Part shown: positions 27,302-35,737 of the stretch, one piece after another
Layout: the number at the start of each line of letters is the position of its first letter
How positions within the stretch are numbered: position 1 is the first letter of the stretch
NCBI GenBank assembly: GCA_028696165.1
Contig: JAQVHQ010000005.1
Coordinates: 62,001-126,000, forward strand
Reading direction: 5' to 3'
Length of the DNA: 64,000 bases
Source: Lachnospiraceae bacterium
Lineage (GTDB): Bacteria > Bacillota > Clostridia > Lachnospirales > Lachnospiraceae
Program-made: the position numbers and the translations under genes
The notes under the pieces: model-generated
The model's database searches: none
What the model was told of the DNA's origin: nothing
What the model saw: the letters and a program-made list of their open reading frames with translations, nothing else

Positions 27302-27682
27302 CTAATTATTCTTATCCATGTTCACTCCGGCTACCCGGATGTTCACTTCTGCAACTTCTAAGCCGGTCATGTTCTCAATTGCACTCTTTACTTTTTCCTG
27401 TACTTTTCTGCTGGTATCGATAACGCTGAATCCAAAATCCATGTTCAAGGATAAATCGACGCTTACAACTTTCTCCACCACTTCCACTTTCACACCTTTA
27501 GACAGGTTCTTCATTCCCAGTTTTGCAACCAGTTCGTTAGTGATATTCCCGGCCATACTGGAAACACCTTCCACTTCTGTAGCTGCAAGGCCTGCGATGA
27601 TTGCTACTACTTCATCAGCAATCTTGACCTCTCCGATACCTTCTTCTTCATGTATTGTATAAGTATTTCTGTTTTCCGCCAT
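27302..27682 (-). CDS. Asp23/Gls24 family envelope stress protein
   Basis: 126 residues of the Asp23 (DUF322) family, recognised from GEVKIADEVVAIIAGLAATEVEGV (about 17-40) and the C-terminal VAEVNIRVAGV. Members form membrane-associated assemblies under envelope stress; in clostridia the copy before nusB-xseA is conserved. The start region is preceded by a hairpin that includes the ribosome site. Confidence 0.9.
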   Translation of the reverse strand: MAENRNTYTIHEEEGIGEVKIADEVVAIIAGLAATEVEGVSSMAGNITNELVAKLGMKNLSKGVKVEVVEKVVSVDLSLNMDFGFSVIDTSRKVQEKVKSAIENMTGLEVAEVNIRVAGVNMDKNN

Positions 27683-27692
27683 AACAAAACCT

Positions 27693-27712
27693 CCTAAGGT
27701 TATTCTCTTAGG
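27693..27712 (-). promoter_or_regulatory. hairpin overlapping the ribosome site of the Asp23 gene
   Basis: CCTAAG/CTTAGG pair with an 8-nt loop on the transcript; the 3' arm overlaps the AGGAGG (27690-27695) that serves the ATG at 27682. A candidate promoter -10 TATAAT lies just upstream near 27718-27723. Confidence 0.45.
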
Positions 27713-27750
27713 GTTTATTATATCAAAAATACATGAAAAATAAAAGTCTT

Positions 27751-29346
27751 TTATCGGCTGAATTCACTTAATACCAAACCATCGTTACGATCAAGGGTCA
27801 TTCCCACACTCCATGCATTTACAAACAACAGTAATGGATTGCCTTTTAAATCCTTGACTTTCTTCATATCAGAAGTTCCGACCAGACGGTCTAAGTCCAC
27901 TTCTTCTTTATTTTCAATCCAGCGAATATGTTCATATGGGAGTTTATCCAGTCTGATTTCCACATTATATTCATTTTCCAGGCGGTATTTTAGTACGTCA
28001 AACTGCAGGACACCTACTACACCTACAATAATCTCTTCCATACCGGTATTATATTCCTGGAATATCTGAATCGCACCTTCCTGTGCAATCTGATTGATAC
28101 CCTTGACAAACTGCTTTCTCTTCATGGTATCTATCTGAGTAACTCTGGCAAAGTGCTCTGGAGCAAATGTAGGAATACCTTCATAGGCAAACTTCTTGCC
28201 AGGCATACAAATAGTATCACCGATTGAAAAGATTCCCGGATCAAAAACTCCGATGATATCTCCGCCATATGCTTCCTCCACGATATGACGGTCCGAAGCC
28301 ATCATCTGCTGGGGCTGAGACAGACGCATCTTCCGTTCTCCCTGCACATGATATACTTCCATGCCTGCTTCGAATTTACCGGAACAGATTCGCATAAATG
28401 CAATACGGTCACGATGTGCTTTATTCATATTTGCCTGAATTTTAAATACAAATGCCGAAAAATCCTCCTTAACAGGATCAATTACGCCCTGGTCAGACAC
28501 TCTTGATAAAGGCGGAGTCGTCATCTTCAGGAAATGTTTTAAGAATGTCTCTACACCGAAGTTGGTCAAAGCAGAGCCAAAGAATACCGGAGAAAGTTCT
28601 CCTTTGTCAACCAGCTCCTGATTAAAATCAGCACTGGCACCATCCAGTAATTCTATCTCTTCCATCAACTGCTCTTTCTGGTCTGCACTGACAACTTCAT
28701 CTAATCGCGCATCATCTATATCGATTTCTTCTTCGATTCCTTCTTTTGTACCCTTCATCGTATCTGTGAAGGTCAGGACTTTCTTTGTATTACGGTCGTA
28801 CACACCCTTAAACTGTTTTCCTGAACCAATCGGCCAGTTGACAGGACAGGTTGCTATACCCAATTCTTTTTCAATCTCATCTAATAAATCAAAAGTATCA
28901 TTAGCGTCTCTATCCATCTTGTTAATAAAAGTAAAGATAGGAATATGACGCATAACACATACTTTAAATAATTTACGGGTCTGTGCCTCTACACCTTTCG
29001 ATCCATCAATAACCATTACTGCGGAATCTGCTGCCATCAAGGTTCGATAGGTATCTTCCGAGAAATCCTGATGTCCCGGAGTATCTAAGATATTGATACA
29101 ATACCCATCATAGTTAAACTGAAGTACAGAAGAAGTTACAGAGATACCTCTTTCCTTCTCAATCTCCATCCAGTCAGAAACTGCATGACGAGCAGTTGCT
29201 TTTCCTTTTACACTTCCTGCCAGATTGATAGCTCCTCCGTATAACAGAAACTTTTCTGTCAGAGTAGTCTTACCTGCATCTGGATGGGAAATAATTGCGA
29301 ATGTTCTTCTTTTATGAATTTGTTCATTATAATTTTTATCTGCCAC
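27751..29346 (-). CDS. prfC: peptide chain release factor 3
   Basis: 531-residue translational GTPase. G1 SHPDAGKTTLTE (about 20-31), G3 DTPGHQDFSEDT near 89-100, G4 NKMD near 142-145. RF3 removes RF1/RF2 from the ribosome after peptide release. Starts with GTG, AGAGG in front. Separate promoter at 29379-29407, between it and the spoIIIA operon. Confidence 0.95.
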   Translation of the reverse strand: MADKNYNEQIHKRRTFAIISHPDAGKTTLTEKFLLYGGAINLAGSVKGKATARHAVSDWMEIEKERGISVTSSVLQFNYDGYCINILDTPGHQDFSEDTYRTLMAADSAVMVIDGSKGVEAQTRKLFKVCVMRHIPIFTFINKMDRDANDTFDLLDEIEKELGIATCPVNWPIGSGKQFKGVYDRNTKKVLTFTDTMKGTKEGIEEEIDIDDARLDEVVSADQKEQLMEEIELLDGASADFNQELVDKGELSPVFFGSALTNFGVETFLKHFLKMTTPPLSRVSDQGVIDPVKEDFSAFVFKIQANMNKAHRDRIAFMRICSGKFEAGMEVYHVQGERKMRLSQPQQMMASDRHIVEEAYGGDIIGVFDPGIFSIGDTICMPGKKFAYEGIPTFAPEHFARVTQIDTMKRKQFVKGINQIAQEGAIQIFQEYNTGMEEIIVGVVGVLQFDVLKYRLENEYNVEIRLDKLPYEHIRWIENKEEVDLDRLVGTSDMKKVKDLKGNPLLLFVNAWSVGMTLDRNDGLVLSEFSR

Positions 29347-29378
29347 TGTTTTCCTCTTTCTAGAATTTTTCCTACCCT

Positions 29379-29407
29379 ATTATAGCGAAGCTATATGTCA
29401 CTTGCAA
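29379..29407 (-). promoter_or_regulatory. promoter of prfC
   Basis: Minus strand TTGCAA (29402-29407), 17-bp spacer, TATAAT (29379-29384). The spacer contains the perfect hairpin TATAGC-GAA-GCTATA (29381-29395), which may also end spoIIIA transcription. Confidence 0.65.
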
Positions 29408-29417
29408 GAGCGAATTC

Positions 29418-30110
29418 TTATTTTTCTGTCACAACAGGCGTAATTACGATATTTTCCGGTGCTGTCTGGGTCTTTCTCTTTACTATTTCTTCAATCTGGG
29501 CAAGCTTCTCATCATCGATATCCGCCTGGGATATGACTACATCTGCGCTGTCTCCGGTAAGGCTTACCACAGCATTTTCAAATCCTTTTGCCTCTAAGAG
29601 CAATTCTGCCGCAGCTTCCCGCTCCGATAAATCACTTAACTGTACCATACTCGCCACTGCATCCTGGCGCTCCTCTTCTGTAAGTTCTGAATTATTAATA
29701 ATTCCCTGCAATGCTTCACGGTTTGTAGAGCGCACCTGCTCCCGGCTTAATTTAGCCTGGGCTGCATATGCAGAAGCGCCTGTCAGCACTGCTTCTCCGG
29801 GAGTATCTAAGTCAGCCTCTCCTGTGCTGTTTTCTGAATTTTCAGAAGTCTCTTGTACAGACTCATCCCCGGACACTGCGTTTTCCTGTGTTATATCATA
29901 ATCCAGACTGTCTATATCTTCTGAGGTATTCTCCAAAAGTGAGTCCTCTGCCAATGCACTCTCCTGACTTTCTTCATCTGATTGTGCACTAAGTGCATCT
30001 TCTACCTTTTTTCCAAAATCAAAATCCGTGTAATTTAGATAACCTGCAACTCCGATTAATAATGCCAGCACAGTAATGATGATTTGATTCTTCTTTAAAA
30101 TCTTTTTCAA
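29418..30110 (-). CDS. spoIIIAH: stage III sporulation protein AH
   Basis: 230 residues: N-terminal transmembrane anchor (about 8-27), acidic Ser/Glu-rich linker (about 35-105), C-terminal YscJ/FliF-like ring-building domain with LSEREAAAELLLEAKGFENAVVSL near 172-195. SpoIIIAH of the mother cell binds SpoIIQ across the intermembrane space and forms the feeding channel. Last gene of the eight-gene operon. The acidic linker is longer than in B. subtilis. Confidence 0.93.
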   Translation of the reverse strand: MKKILKKNQIIITVLALLIGVAGYLNYTDFDFGKKVEDALSAQSDEESQESALAEDSLLENTSEDIDSLDYDITQENAVSGDESVQETSENSENSTGEADLDTPGEAVLTGASAYAAQAKLSREQVRSTNREALQGIINNSELTEEERQDAVASMVQLSDLSEREAAAELLLEAKGFENAVVSLTGDSADVVISQADIDDEKLAQIEEIVKRKTQTAPENIVITPVVTEK

Positions 30111-30121
30111 CTTCTCTCTCC

Positions 30122-30721
30122 TTATTTCATTTTCATTACTTTAATTTTATGGACTTCTATCTGAAATAATGCACATACTCCTGTAAGAATATTCTCCTGA
30201 ATTACAGGATTATCTCCCCCCTGTGCCAAGATGAGCACTCCTCGAATCTCCGGTTCTCTTTTCATCACAATATAGGGAGTGGAATCATCATCTGCACTGG
30301 TTTCATACACGGTAGTTTCACTGATATTGTTCGTTTTTTCTGAAGAATCTTCTACTGAATTATTTGCAGAGCCAGATACAGATTCTGACGTGGATTTTTC
30401 CACATCTTTTTCCACCACATTCTCCTCCGTTGTCTCCAGGGTAATCATGACTTTGACCTCCCCTGCTCCCTCTACCTGACTGAGCATATATTCAAGTTTC
30501 TTTTCCAGATATTCCTGTGTTTCTTTATTTTCCTGTTGATTAATATCAATATCTTCAAGAGCTGCTTCTGAGACTTTCATATCCTGTAAGTTGGCATCCT
30601 GGTTATCCTTAGTTCCTTTCGTTGGCAGACTTATGACCAGGAGAAGCATCCCTGTCAGCAGCAGAATTAATAAATACTCTTTTTTCTTTTTGTCTTGAAA
30701 TTTTCCAAACCATTTTTTCAT
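30122..30721 (-). CDS. spoIIIAG: stage III sporulation protein AG
   Basis: 199 residues: one N-terminal transmembrane helix (about 16-34), Ser/Glu/Thr-rich low-complexity section (about 105-140), and the SpoIIIAG core with YMLSQVEGAGEVKVMITLE (about 73-91) and REPEIRGVLILAQGG (about 155-170). Forms the large periplasmic ring of the SpoIIIA channel. Twelve base pairs before spoIIIAH. Confidence 0.93.
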   Translation of the reverse strand: MKKWFGKFQDKKKKEYLLILLLTGMLLLVISLPTKGTKDNQDANLQDMKVSEAALEDIDINQQENKETQEYLEKKLEYMLSQVEGAGEVKVMITLETTEENVVEKDVEKSTSESVSGSANNSVEDSSEKTNNISETTVYETSADDDSTPYIVMKREPEIRGVLILAQGGDNPVIQENILTGVCALFQIEVHKIKVMKMK

Positions 30722-30730
30722 AACATCCTC

Positions 30731-31240
30731 TTAATCAGTGAAAACTATTGGTTCAAATTGGATATTCTCCACCCCATACATCTGGCTGAGATTTTCCATT
30801 ACCTGTTTTATCTTCCCCTGATTGTCTTCCATTTTCACATGCAGAATGATCTTTGTCACTTCAATGGTTTCTTTTTCCTCCACTTCCACATCAACTTTGA
30901 CAGCTTGAATCTCCATGTTTTCCAGGTAGTTACTAATTTGTTCTTCAATCTCTGCTTCATAGCCAGACACCAGATAATCATCTTGGACATTATTTTCAAT
31001 ATTCCACTCGCTTTCCCAATAGGCTTCTTTTAATTCTTCCATAGACCAGAAATCCATCAATTTTTCATCTAATGACAAGATTTCCATCACCGGAGACATT
31101 AGTAAGAGCATGAGCAGCATCCCCATAAAGAATCTGATGTATTTGCGATAGCTGTTCTCTGGGATAAAATTTAAAACTGCTGCCAGCATGATATAATAAA
31201 ATACCAGATTTCGCATCCATGTATATAGACTCTCTCTCAT
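30731..31240 (-). CDS. spoIIIAF: stage III sporulation protein AF
   Basis: 169 residues: two transmembrane helices (about 8-26 and 33-52, MGMLLMLLLMSPVMEIL) and a soluble ring-type domain with beta-rich VDVEVEEKETIEVTKIILHV (about 115-134). Channel component of unknown precise role. Four bases after spoIIIAE. Confidence 0.9.
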   Translation of the reverse strand: MRESLYTWMRNLVFYYIMLAAVLNFIPENSYRKYIRFFMGMLLMLLLMSPVMEILSLDEKLMDFWSMEELKEAYWESEWNIENNVQDDYLVSGYEAEIEEQISNYLENMEIQAVKVDVEVEEKETIEVTKIILHVKMEDNQGKIKQVMENLSQMYGVENIQFEPIVFTD

Positions 31241-31243
31241 AGA

Positions 31244-32401
31244 TCACCCTCGAAATGAAACGCCTATCATAGCTATAGATACAATTAAGAGAATCTGGGC
31301 ATAGCAATATAATTTTAAAAGCAACGCACACCCTTCCCCAAAAGTTTCCAGACAACCGGTAATGCGCTTGTCTGATATAGGCTGTGTAACAGCACCCAAA
31401 GCCCGATACCCCAGACTATGCATTCCATAATAGAGGACTGGATATACCATACTGATAAAAAGCACAATCAATACCACCGCTCCCAGACAATTGCGAATTA
31501 AGACCGCAGAACCAATCACCATCTCCGTAACTGCATCAATCGCATCTCCTATTGCCGGAATGGATGAGGCTGTTTTCCCAATAATTGTTCTCCTAAAGCT
31601 ATCAAGTGCAGGTTCTACCATCTGACGAATAGTCTGCATACCGATAACCAATGACAAGACGAGGCGCAGTGTCCACTGAATCAGCGTCAGCAGTAATTCA
31701 GTGAATCTGGTAAGCAATTCTTCTTTCGACAGATAATTGATGAGTTTCATCATTACATAGATGTTAATAGCCGGCAGTAAGACCCGCATCATCACCCACT
31801 GCTCGCAGGCAAATAAAACCAGCATGATTTCATAGAATGCCACTGCGCTCCCTGCCCCCTGTGATGCAGTGACTGCCAGATAGTAAGCCGGAGCCAGTGT
31901 CCTCATGAATTCTAAGAGTTGCTGCATCTTTGATTCCATCTGCTCTGCCATTCCCATAAAACGGCTGACTAACAGCACAAACAGAAGCAGGTATACTACA
32001 TAAAAACTAATTTCGCTCATCTGTCCATTTTGAAAAATATCAGTAAAATTTGTAAGTATCCCCGCTACCAGAACCAACACCATAATCTGAATCAGAGTAT
32101 TCTTCCAGTCCTGCCACAGATTTGTAAGATACTCTTTCACCAATTCCCCCGCATTCCAAAAATCCAGAGAATCGCCCTGAAGCAGCTTCTTCAGATGATC
32201 TGATATGGAATAGTCATATTCTCCCAGCATCTCATCTGCGGCATCTTGTATTTCCTGCAAATCCAGGTCTTTTATCATCTCTTCTGCATTCTCTTCTATA
32301 TGTGTCTCTTTCAGTTCCGTTGCATGACAATTTAAGGGCCAGCCTATGATTCTACATAATAGCAGTATCACAAAAATTTTTTTCCAGATATGGTGCTTCA
32401 T
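31244..32401 (-). CDS. spoIIIAE: stage III sporulation protein AE
   Basis: 385 residues: signal peptide (about 1-27, ending near CHA), a soluble N-terminal part with AADEMLGEYDY, then about seven or eight transmembrane segments. SpoIIIAE is the permease-like membrane core of the SpoIIIA complex. Its ATG overlaps the spoIIIAD stop (ATGA). Confidence 0.93.
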   Translation of the reverse strand: MKHHIWKKIFVILLLCRIIGWPLNCHATELKETHIEENAEEMIKDLDLQEIQDAADEMLGEYDYSISDHLKKLLQGDSLDFWNAGELVKEYLTNLWQDWKNTLIQIMVLVLVAGILTNFTDIFQNGQMSEISFYVVYLLLFVLLVSRFMGMAEQMESKMQQLLEFMRTLAPAYYLAVTASQGAGSAVAFYEIMLVLFACEQWVMMRVLLPAINIYVMMKLINYLSKEELLTRFTELLLTLIQWTLRLVLSLVIGMQTIRQMVEPALDSFRRTIIGKTASSIPAIGDAIDAVTEMVIGSAVLIRNCLGAVVLIVLFISMVYPVLYYGMHSLGYRALGAVTQPISDKRITGCLETFGEGCALLLKLYCYAQILLIVSIAMIGVSFRG

Positions 32402-32784
32402 GATAAAAACTCCTGCACAGTCTTTAAAAGTGCCAATAACACAGGCATACTGATTACCAGAATCGATAGTTTTCCAAAAAGCTCAATCTGGCTGGCCACT
32501 GCGCTGTATCCTGCATCTTTACATATAGCCGAAGTAAATTGCCCTACATAAGTAATACAAATCATCTTCCATAAAATTTTCAAGTAAACCGGATCAATAG
32601 ATACTAAACTCTGCAGTTCCTTCACACTTTGTGCAAGATATGTGATTTTCCCGGCACCATAATATAGTATCAGCAATCCGCTTCCTACTATTAAGAGCAT
32701 ACTGTATTCCGGCTTTGTCTGCTTGATAAAAATCCCCAGAAATACCGCAGCCAGTCCAATAGCTGCCACTTTCCAAATATCCAT
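32398..32784 (-). CDS. spoIIIAD: stage III sporulation protein AD
   Basis: 128 residues from ATG 32784 with TAGGAGG in front; the longer frame to 32823 overlaps spoIIIAC and lacks a ribosome site. Four transmembrane helices, start MDIWKVAAIGLAAVFLGIFIK. Family members pair with SpoIIIAC. Confidence 0.93.
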   Translation of the reverse strand: MDIWKVAAIGLAAVFLGIFIKQTKPEYSMLLIVGSGLLILYYGAGKITYLAQSVKELQSLVSIDPVYLKILWKMICITYVGQFTSAICKDAGYSAVASQIELFGKLSILVISMPVLLALLKTVQEFLS

Positions 32785-32791
32785 AGGCCTC

Positions 32792-32986
32792 CTAGAATGA
32801 AAACAGTTTTCGTATGGTGTCAAACAGCTCGTAAATATAGGGAACCAGCCACAACAAAACCAGTATCAAACCGGCCAGACTGATTAGAAAAGCCTGTTCT
32901 TCCCTGCCACTATGTTTTAAGACCTGGCTTAATATAGAAACCAGGATTCCCACTGCACTGATTTTGAATATAATACTGACTTCCAA
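32792..32986 (-). CDS. spoIIIAC: stage III sporulation protein AC
   Basis: 64 residues, two transmembrane helices (IIFKISAVGILVSILSQVL and a second near 36-54). The AGGAGG touches a GTG at 32992, leaving no spacing, while a TTG at 32986 stands six bases after it, so TTG is the preferred start (MEVSIIFK). The paralogous SpoIIIAD follows eight bases later. Confidence 0.9.
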   Translation of the reverse strand: MEVSIIFKISAVGILVSILSQVLKHSGREEQAFLISLAGLILVLLWLVPYIYELFDTIRKLFSF

Positions 32987-33004
32987 ATTCACCCTCCTGT
33001 TTTA

Positions 33005-33520
33005 TCACAACAGAAGAACTAAAAGAGTGCAGCTTCCTGCAAGCCCTGCTGTTGTATAGATTCTTCTTTGTATGGGGAGTGTGTTCTCAAGTTCGGTAAT
33101 CTGTGCCTCCACCTCTTTTTCATATTCTTCCAGATAACGCATCTGCACTTGATAATCCAAGAATCCCCAATATTTACCCAGACAGATAAATCTATCTATA
33201 TCCTCCTTTGTTACAGGGAGGGATTCTCTTACAGTGTTTAAATTTTGAGAAAATATCTCATACAATTGTCCATGACATGTTCTCATATCCAGGGCTGTAT
33301 TTCTAAGAAATCGTTCTAATACAGGTGCACACCTATTCGCTATGTGATTCATCGCGTCCGGCAGTGGATTTCTTGAAAAACGTATTTCATTTCCCAGAAG
33401 AAGACACATCTGACGAATCTCTTTTAACATATGTATTCTCTTTTTTAATTTCTGATATTCAAAGTCACATAGCAATACTCCTGACAATAAAATAAATATA
33501 CTTCCAATTAGTTTATTCAT
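33005..33520 (-). CDS. spoIIIAB: stage III sporulation protein AB
   Basis: 171 residues: N-terminal hydrophobic helix (MNKLIGSIFILLSGVLLCDFEY), helical cytoplasmic section with LLLGNEIRFSRNPLPDAM (about 40-57) and a C-terminal hydrophobic helix. Resembles GspF-like platform domains of type II secretion. The start ATG overlaps the spoIIIAA stop (ATGA). Confidence 0.92.
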   Translation of the reverse strand: MNKLIGSIFILLSGVLLCDFEYQKLKKRIHMLKEIRQMCLLLGNEIRFSRNPLPDAMNHIANRCAPVLERFLRNTALDMRTCHGQLYEIFSQNLNTVRESLPVTKEDIDRFICLGKYWGFLDYQVQMRYLEEYEKEVEAQITELENTLPIQRRIYTTAGLAGSCTLLVLLL

Positions 33521-34473
33521 CCCCTGCCTTCCTGATATAAGCACACTCCACGTTCATTAAACACCGCCTTCATATGTCCCGGAAGTCTGGTATCACATAA
33601 CAGGATGTAACGCTGAAAGATCCGTTCCTGCATAAGTCTTTGAAATAAAGGCTTTTCCTGTATATCTTCGATGGAACTGCCATGCACAGTAGCCAACAGT
33701 TTACATCCGCAGTTAACCACCGATTCCACTGCATGAACATCCTCATACACCCCCAGCTCATCAACTGCAATCACCTCTGGCGACATGGAACGGATTGCCA
33801 TCATCATTCCTTCCGTCTTTGGGCAGCCATCCAGGACATCTGTGCGAACTCCCAGATCATTTTGCGGCACTCCATGGTAACACCCGGCTATCTCTGAACG
33901 TTCATCTATCACTGCCACGGTACGGCCTTTCTTATCCTTAGTCCCATTAGAAATCAATCGAATCAAATCCCGCAGAAGAGTTGTCTTCCCACATCGGGGC
34001 GGAGAAATGATTAGAGTATGATAGACAGAATCTTTATCCCATATAAACGGCAACACCTGACGCGCACAATCCTTTACCTCATGGGCCAGACGAATATTGA
34101 TACAGGAGATGTACTGGACCCCTTTGACTCTGGACGCTTCTACAATCGTCTTTCCTGCCACACCGACCCGATGACCACCTTGTATCGTCAGATATCCCTG
34201 CTTTAGTTCTTCTTCATAGGCATACAGCGAATAGTTTGCCACATATCCCATAGTAGCCTCCACTTCCTCGATACTTACCTGATAACTTTCCTCTATTCTC
34301 TCCGTCAACCTTCCTTGTCCATTTAAAAACATTTCCCTCTCACGATACAAAAGGATTAGTGGACCTCCCGCTCTCAGACGGATTTCGTATACCTGTTCCC
34401 AGTTTAGAGAGGCACGGTATAGCAGCCTGCGTACAGTTACCGGAAACAGATTCAAAATCTGTTGTTCATTCAT
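33517..34473 (-). CDS. spoIIIAA: stage III sporulation protein AA (ATPase)
   Basis: 318 residues. Secretion-type ATPase with Walker A SPPRCGKTTLLRDL (about 151-164) and Walker B VIAVDELGVYED (about 233-244). Probably powers the SpoIIIA channel. The ATG at 34473 follows AAGAGG at normal distance; a GTG at 34482 overlaps that site. First gene of the operon, with a sigma-E-like promoter at 34494-34521. Confidence 0.93.
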   Translation of the reverse strand: MNEQQILNLFPVTVRRLLYRASLNWEQVYEIRLRAGGPLILLYREREMFLNGQGRLTERIEESYQVSIEEVEATMGYVANYSLYAYEEELKQGYLTIQGGHRVGVAGKTIVEASRVKGVQYISCINIRLAHEVKDCARQVLPFIWDKDSVYHTLIISPPRCGKTTLLRDLIRLISNGTKDKKGRTVAVIDERSEIAGCYHGVPQNDLGVRTDVLDGCPKTEGMMMAIRSMSPEVIAVDELGVYEDVHAVESVVNCGCKLLATVHGSSIEDIQEKPLFQRLMQERIFQRYILLCDTRLPGHMKAVFNERGVCLYQEGRG

Positions 34474-34493
34474 ATAGTTCACCTCTTGAAACT

Positions 34494-34521
34494 AATATAT
34501 GAAGAGCTTTTCCATTTATTC
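34494..34521 (-). promoter_or_regulatory. candidate sigma-E promoter of the spoIIIA operon
   Basis: Minus strand GAATAAA (34515-34521), 13-bp spacer, CATATATT (34494-34501), close to the sigma-E pattern. It agrees with known mother-cell expression of this operon. Confidence 0.5.
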
Positions 34522-34599
34522 CTTTGAAAAATTCTTCATTTTCAAAAATCAAATCCGCCGGAGGCTTTATCTTCTTATTAGATAAATAGATTTCAAAAT

Positions 34600-34671
34600 T
34601 AATGGTTCTTAGCAGACAAAAACGGAATCAACCGGTAGGTTGATTCCGTTTTCGCCTGCTAAGAACCGTTA
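34600..34671 (-). terminator. nested long hairpin terminating the gltX-mgsA operon
   Basis: Two 34-nt arms pair with only three differences. The inner half (AACGGAATCAACC/GGTTGATTCCGTT plus T5) is a standard terminator enclosed in a second outer stem. It starts 17 bp past the mgsA stop. Confidence 0.85.
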
Positions 34672-34687
34672 GTTATTATAATTTCGA

Positions 34688-35158
34688 TTAAAGTGTGCTT
34701 GCTCTCTTGGCAATATTATTCTTAAAGTTAATTACCTGATGGTCATATTCATCATTCATGTATTTTGATGTAATCATAAAATCTGCAGTTGCCTTATTAT
34801 TCGCCATAGGAATGTCGTATACCTGTGCAATTCGAAGCAATGCTTTTACATCTGGATCATGAGGCTGTGCTTCTAAAGGGTCTGAGAAGAATACCACAAA
34901 ATCAATATTTCCTTCTACAATCTTAGCACCTATCTGCTGATCTCCTCCAAGGGGGCCGCTGTTGTATCCCTTAACCGGCAGTCCTGTTCGGTCTGTGATC
35001 ATTCTGGCTGTAGTTCCGGTTCCACATAAGAAATGATTCTTCAGGATATCTTTGTGATCTTCACACCACTGAATCATCTCCTGCTTTTTGCCATCATGGG
35101 CAATCAATGCAATTTTTTTCTGTTTTCCGATGGTAAATGTTACATATTCGTCATTCAT
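34688..35158 (-). CDS. mgsA: methylglyoxal synthase (internal start)
   Basis: 156 residues, exactly the usual MgsA length, from an ATG preceded by AAAGGAGG at seven-base spacing. Motifs: ALIAHDGKK, CGTGTTARMI, GPLGGDQQIGA with catalytic Asp, and FFSDPLEAQPHDPDVKALLRIA. Converts dihydroxyacetone phosphate to methylglyoxal, a bypass under phosphate limitation. The strong internal ribosome site argues for free MgsA even though the upstream transferase frame runs straight through it. Confidence 0.92.
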   Translation of the reverse strand: MNDEYVTFTIGKQKKIALIAHDGKKQEMIQWCEDHKDILKNHFLCGTGTTARMITDRTGLPVKGYNSGPLGGDQQIGAKIVEGNIDFVVFFSDPLEAQPHDPDVKALLRIAQVYDIPMANNKATADFMITSKYMNDEYDHQVINFKNNIAKRASTL

Positions 35159-35737
35159 ATAAGTTCCTCCTTTTTCATCAGTTGCTTCTAGTTCTCCATA
35201 AGGTATTTCGATTACTTCTACCTGAGTTTCTTTCTCACTGTAAATACAGCATTCATAGTCTTGGTCAATTTCCAGAAACTTCCACCACTGTGTCATATCA
35301 AGTTTGTCCAAATCTCTGGTAATCCCTTCTCCGGTCCATTTCAAATAGCTCTCTTTTAACACCCAGTAACGAAAAAAACATTTCTGCCTGTCACTGGCAT
35401 TCAGATAAATCTCATATTCCTCATTATTCAATATTTTTCTTGCAAGTTTCTCCTGGCTGCGCTCCCTGCAAAATTCTATGTCAAGTCCCACTGGAACTTT
35501 GGCAACGGCACAAAGCATATATCTTCCGGAATGGCTGATATTATAATGAATGTCCGGATATCTTCTAAGAGAAGGTTTTTTATATTTTCCATAGACGATA
35601 TCTTCCTCCCGAACTTCAATCTGCATAGTTCGCTGCAGCACAAGCCGTAAAAATTTCTTTGAGTACAAGGTATGTAATTTCTGCTCTTTTATACTTTCCG
35701 GAAGCTTACAGCAGCATATTTTAATGAGGTTTTCCAT
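34688..35737 (-). CDS. Sfp-type phosphopantetheinyl transferase read in frame into methylglyoxal synthase
   Basis: From ATG 35737 (GGAGAATTTC in front, overlapping the helicase end by 17 bp) the frame stays open for 349 residues. Residues 1 to about 190 are a 4'-phosphopantetheinyl transferase: HYNISHSGRYMLCAVA, VGLDIE and FFRYWVLKESYLKWTGEG supply the Sfp motifs including the Mg-binding Asp/Glu. It would activate acyl or peptidyl carrier proteins. No stop codon separates this part from methylglyoxal synthase (residue 194 onward). Either a bifunctional fusion is made or the transferase carries an MgsA tail in some molecules while MgsA is also started internally. No carrier-protein or NRPS genes are near. 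Confidence 0.75.
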   Translation of the reverse strand: MENLIKICCCKLPESIKEQKLHTLYSKKFLRLVLQRTMQIEVREEDIVYGKYKKPSLRRYPDIHYNISHSGRYMLCAVAKVPVGLDIEFCRERSQEKLARKILNNEEYEIYLNASDRQKCFFRYWVLKESYLKWTGEGITRDLDKLDMTQWWKFLEIDQDYECCIYSEKETQVEVIEIPYGELEATDEKGGTYMNDEYVTFTIGKQKKIALIAHDGKKQEMIQWCEDHKDILKNHFLCGTGTTARMITDRTGLPVKGYNSGPLGGDQQIGAKIVEGNIDFVVFFSDPLEAQPHDPDVKALLRIAQVYDIPMANNKATADFMITSKYMNDEYDHQVINFKNNIAKRASTL

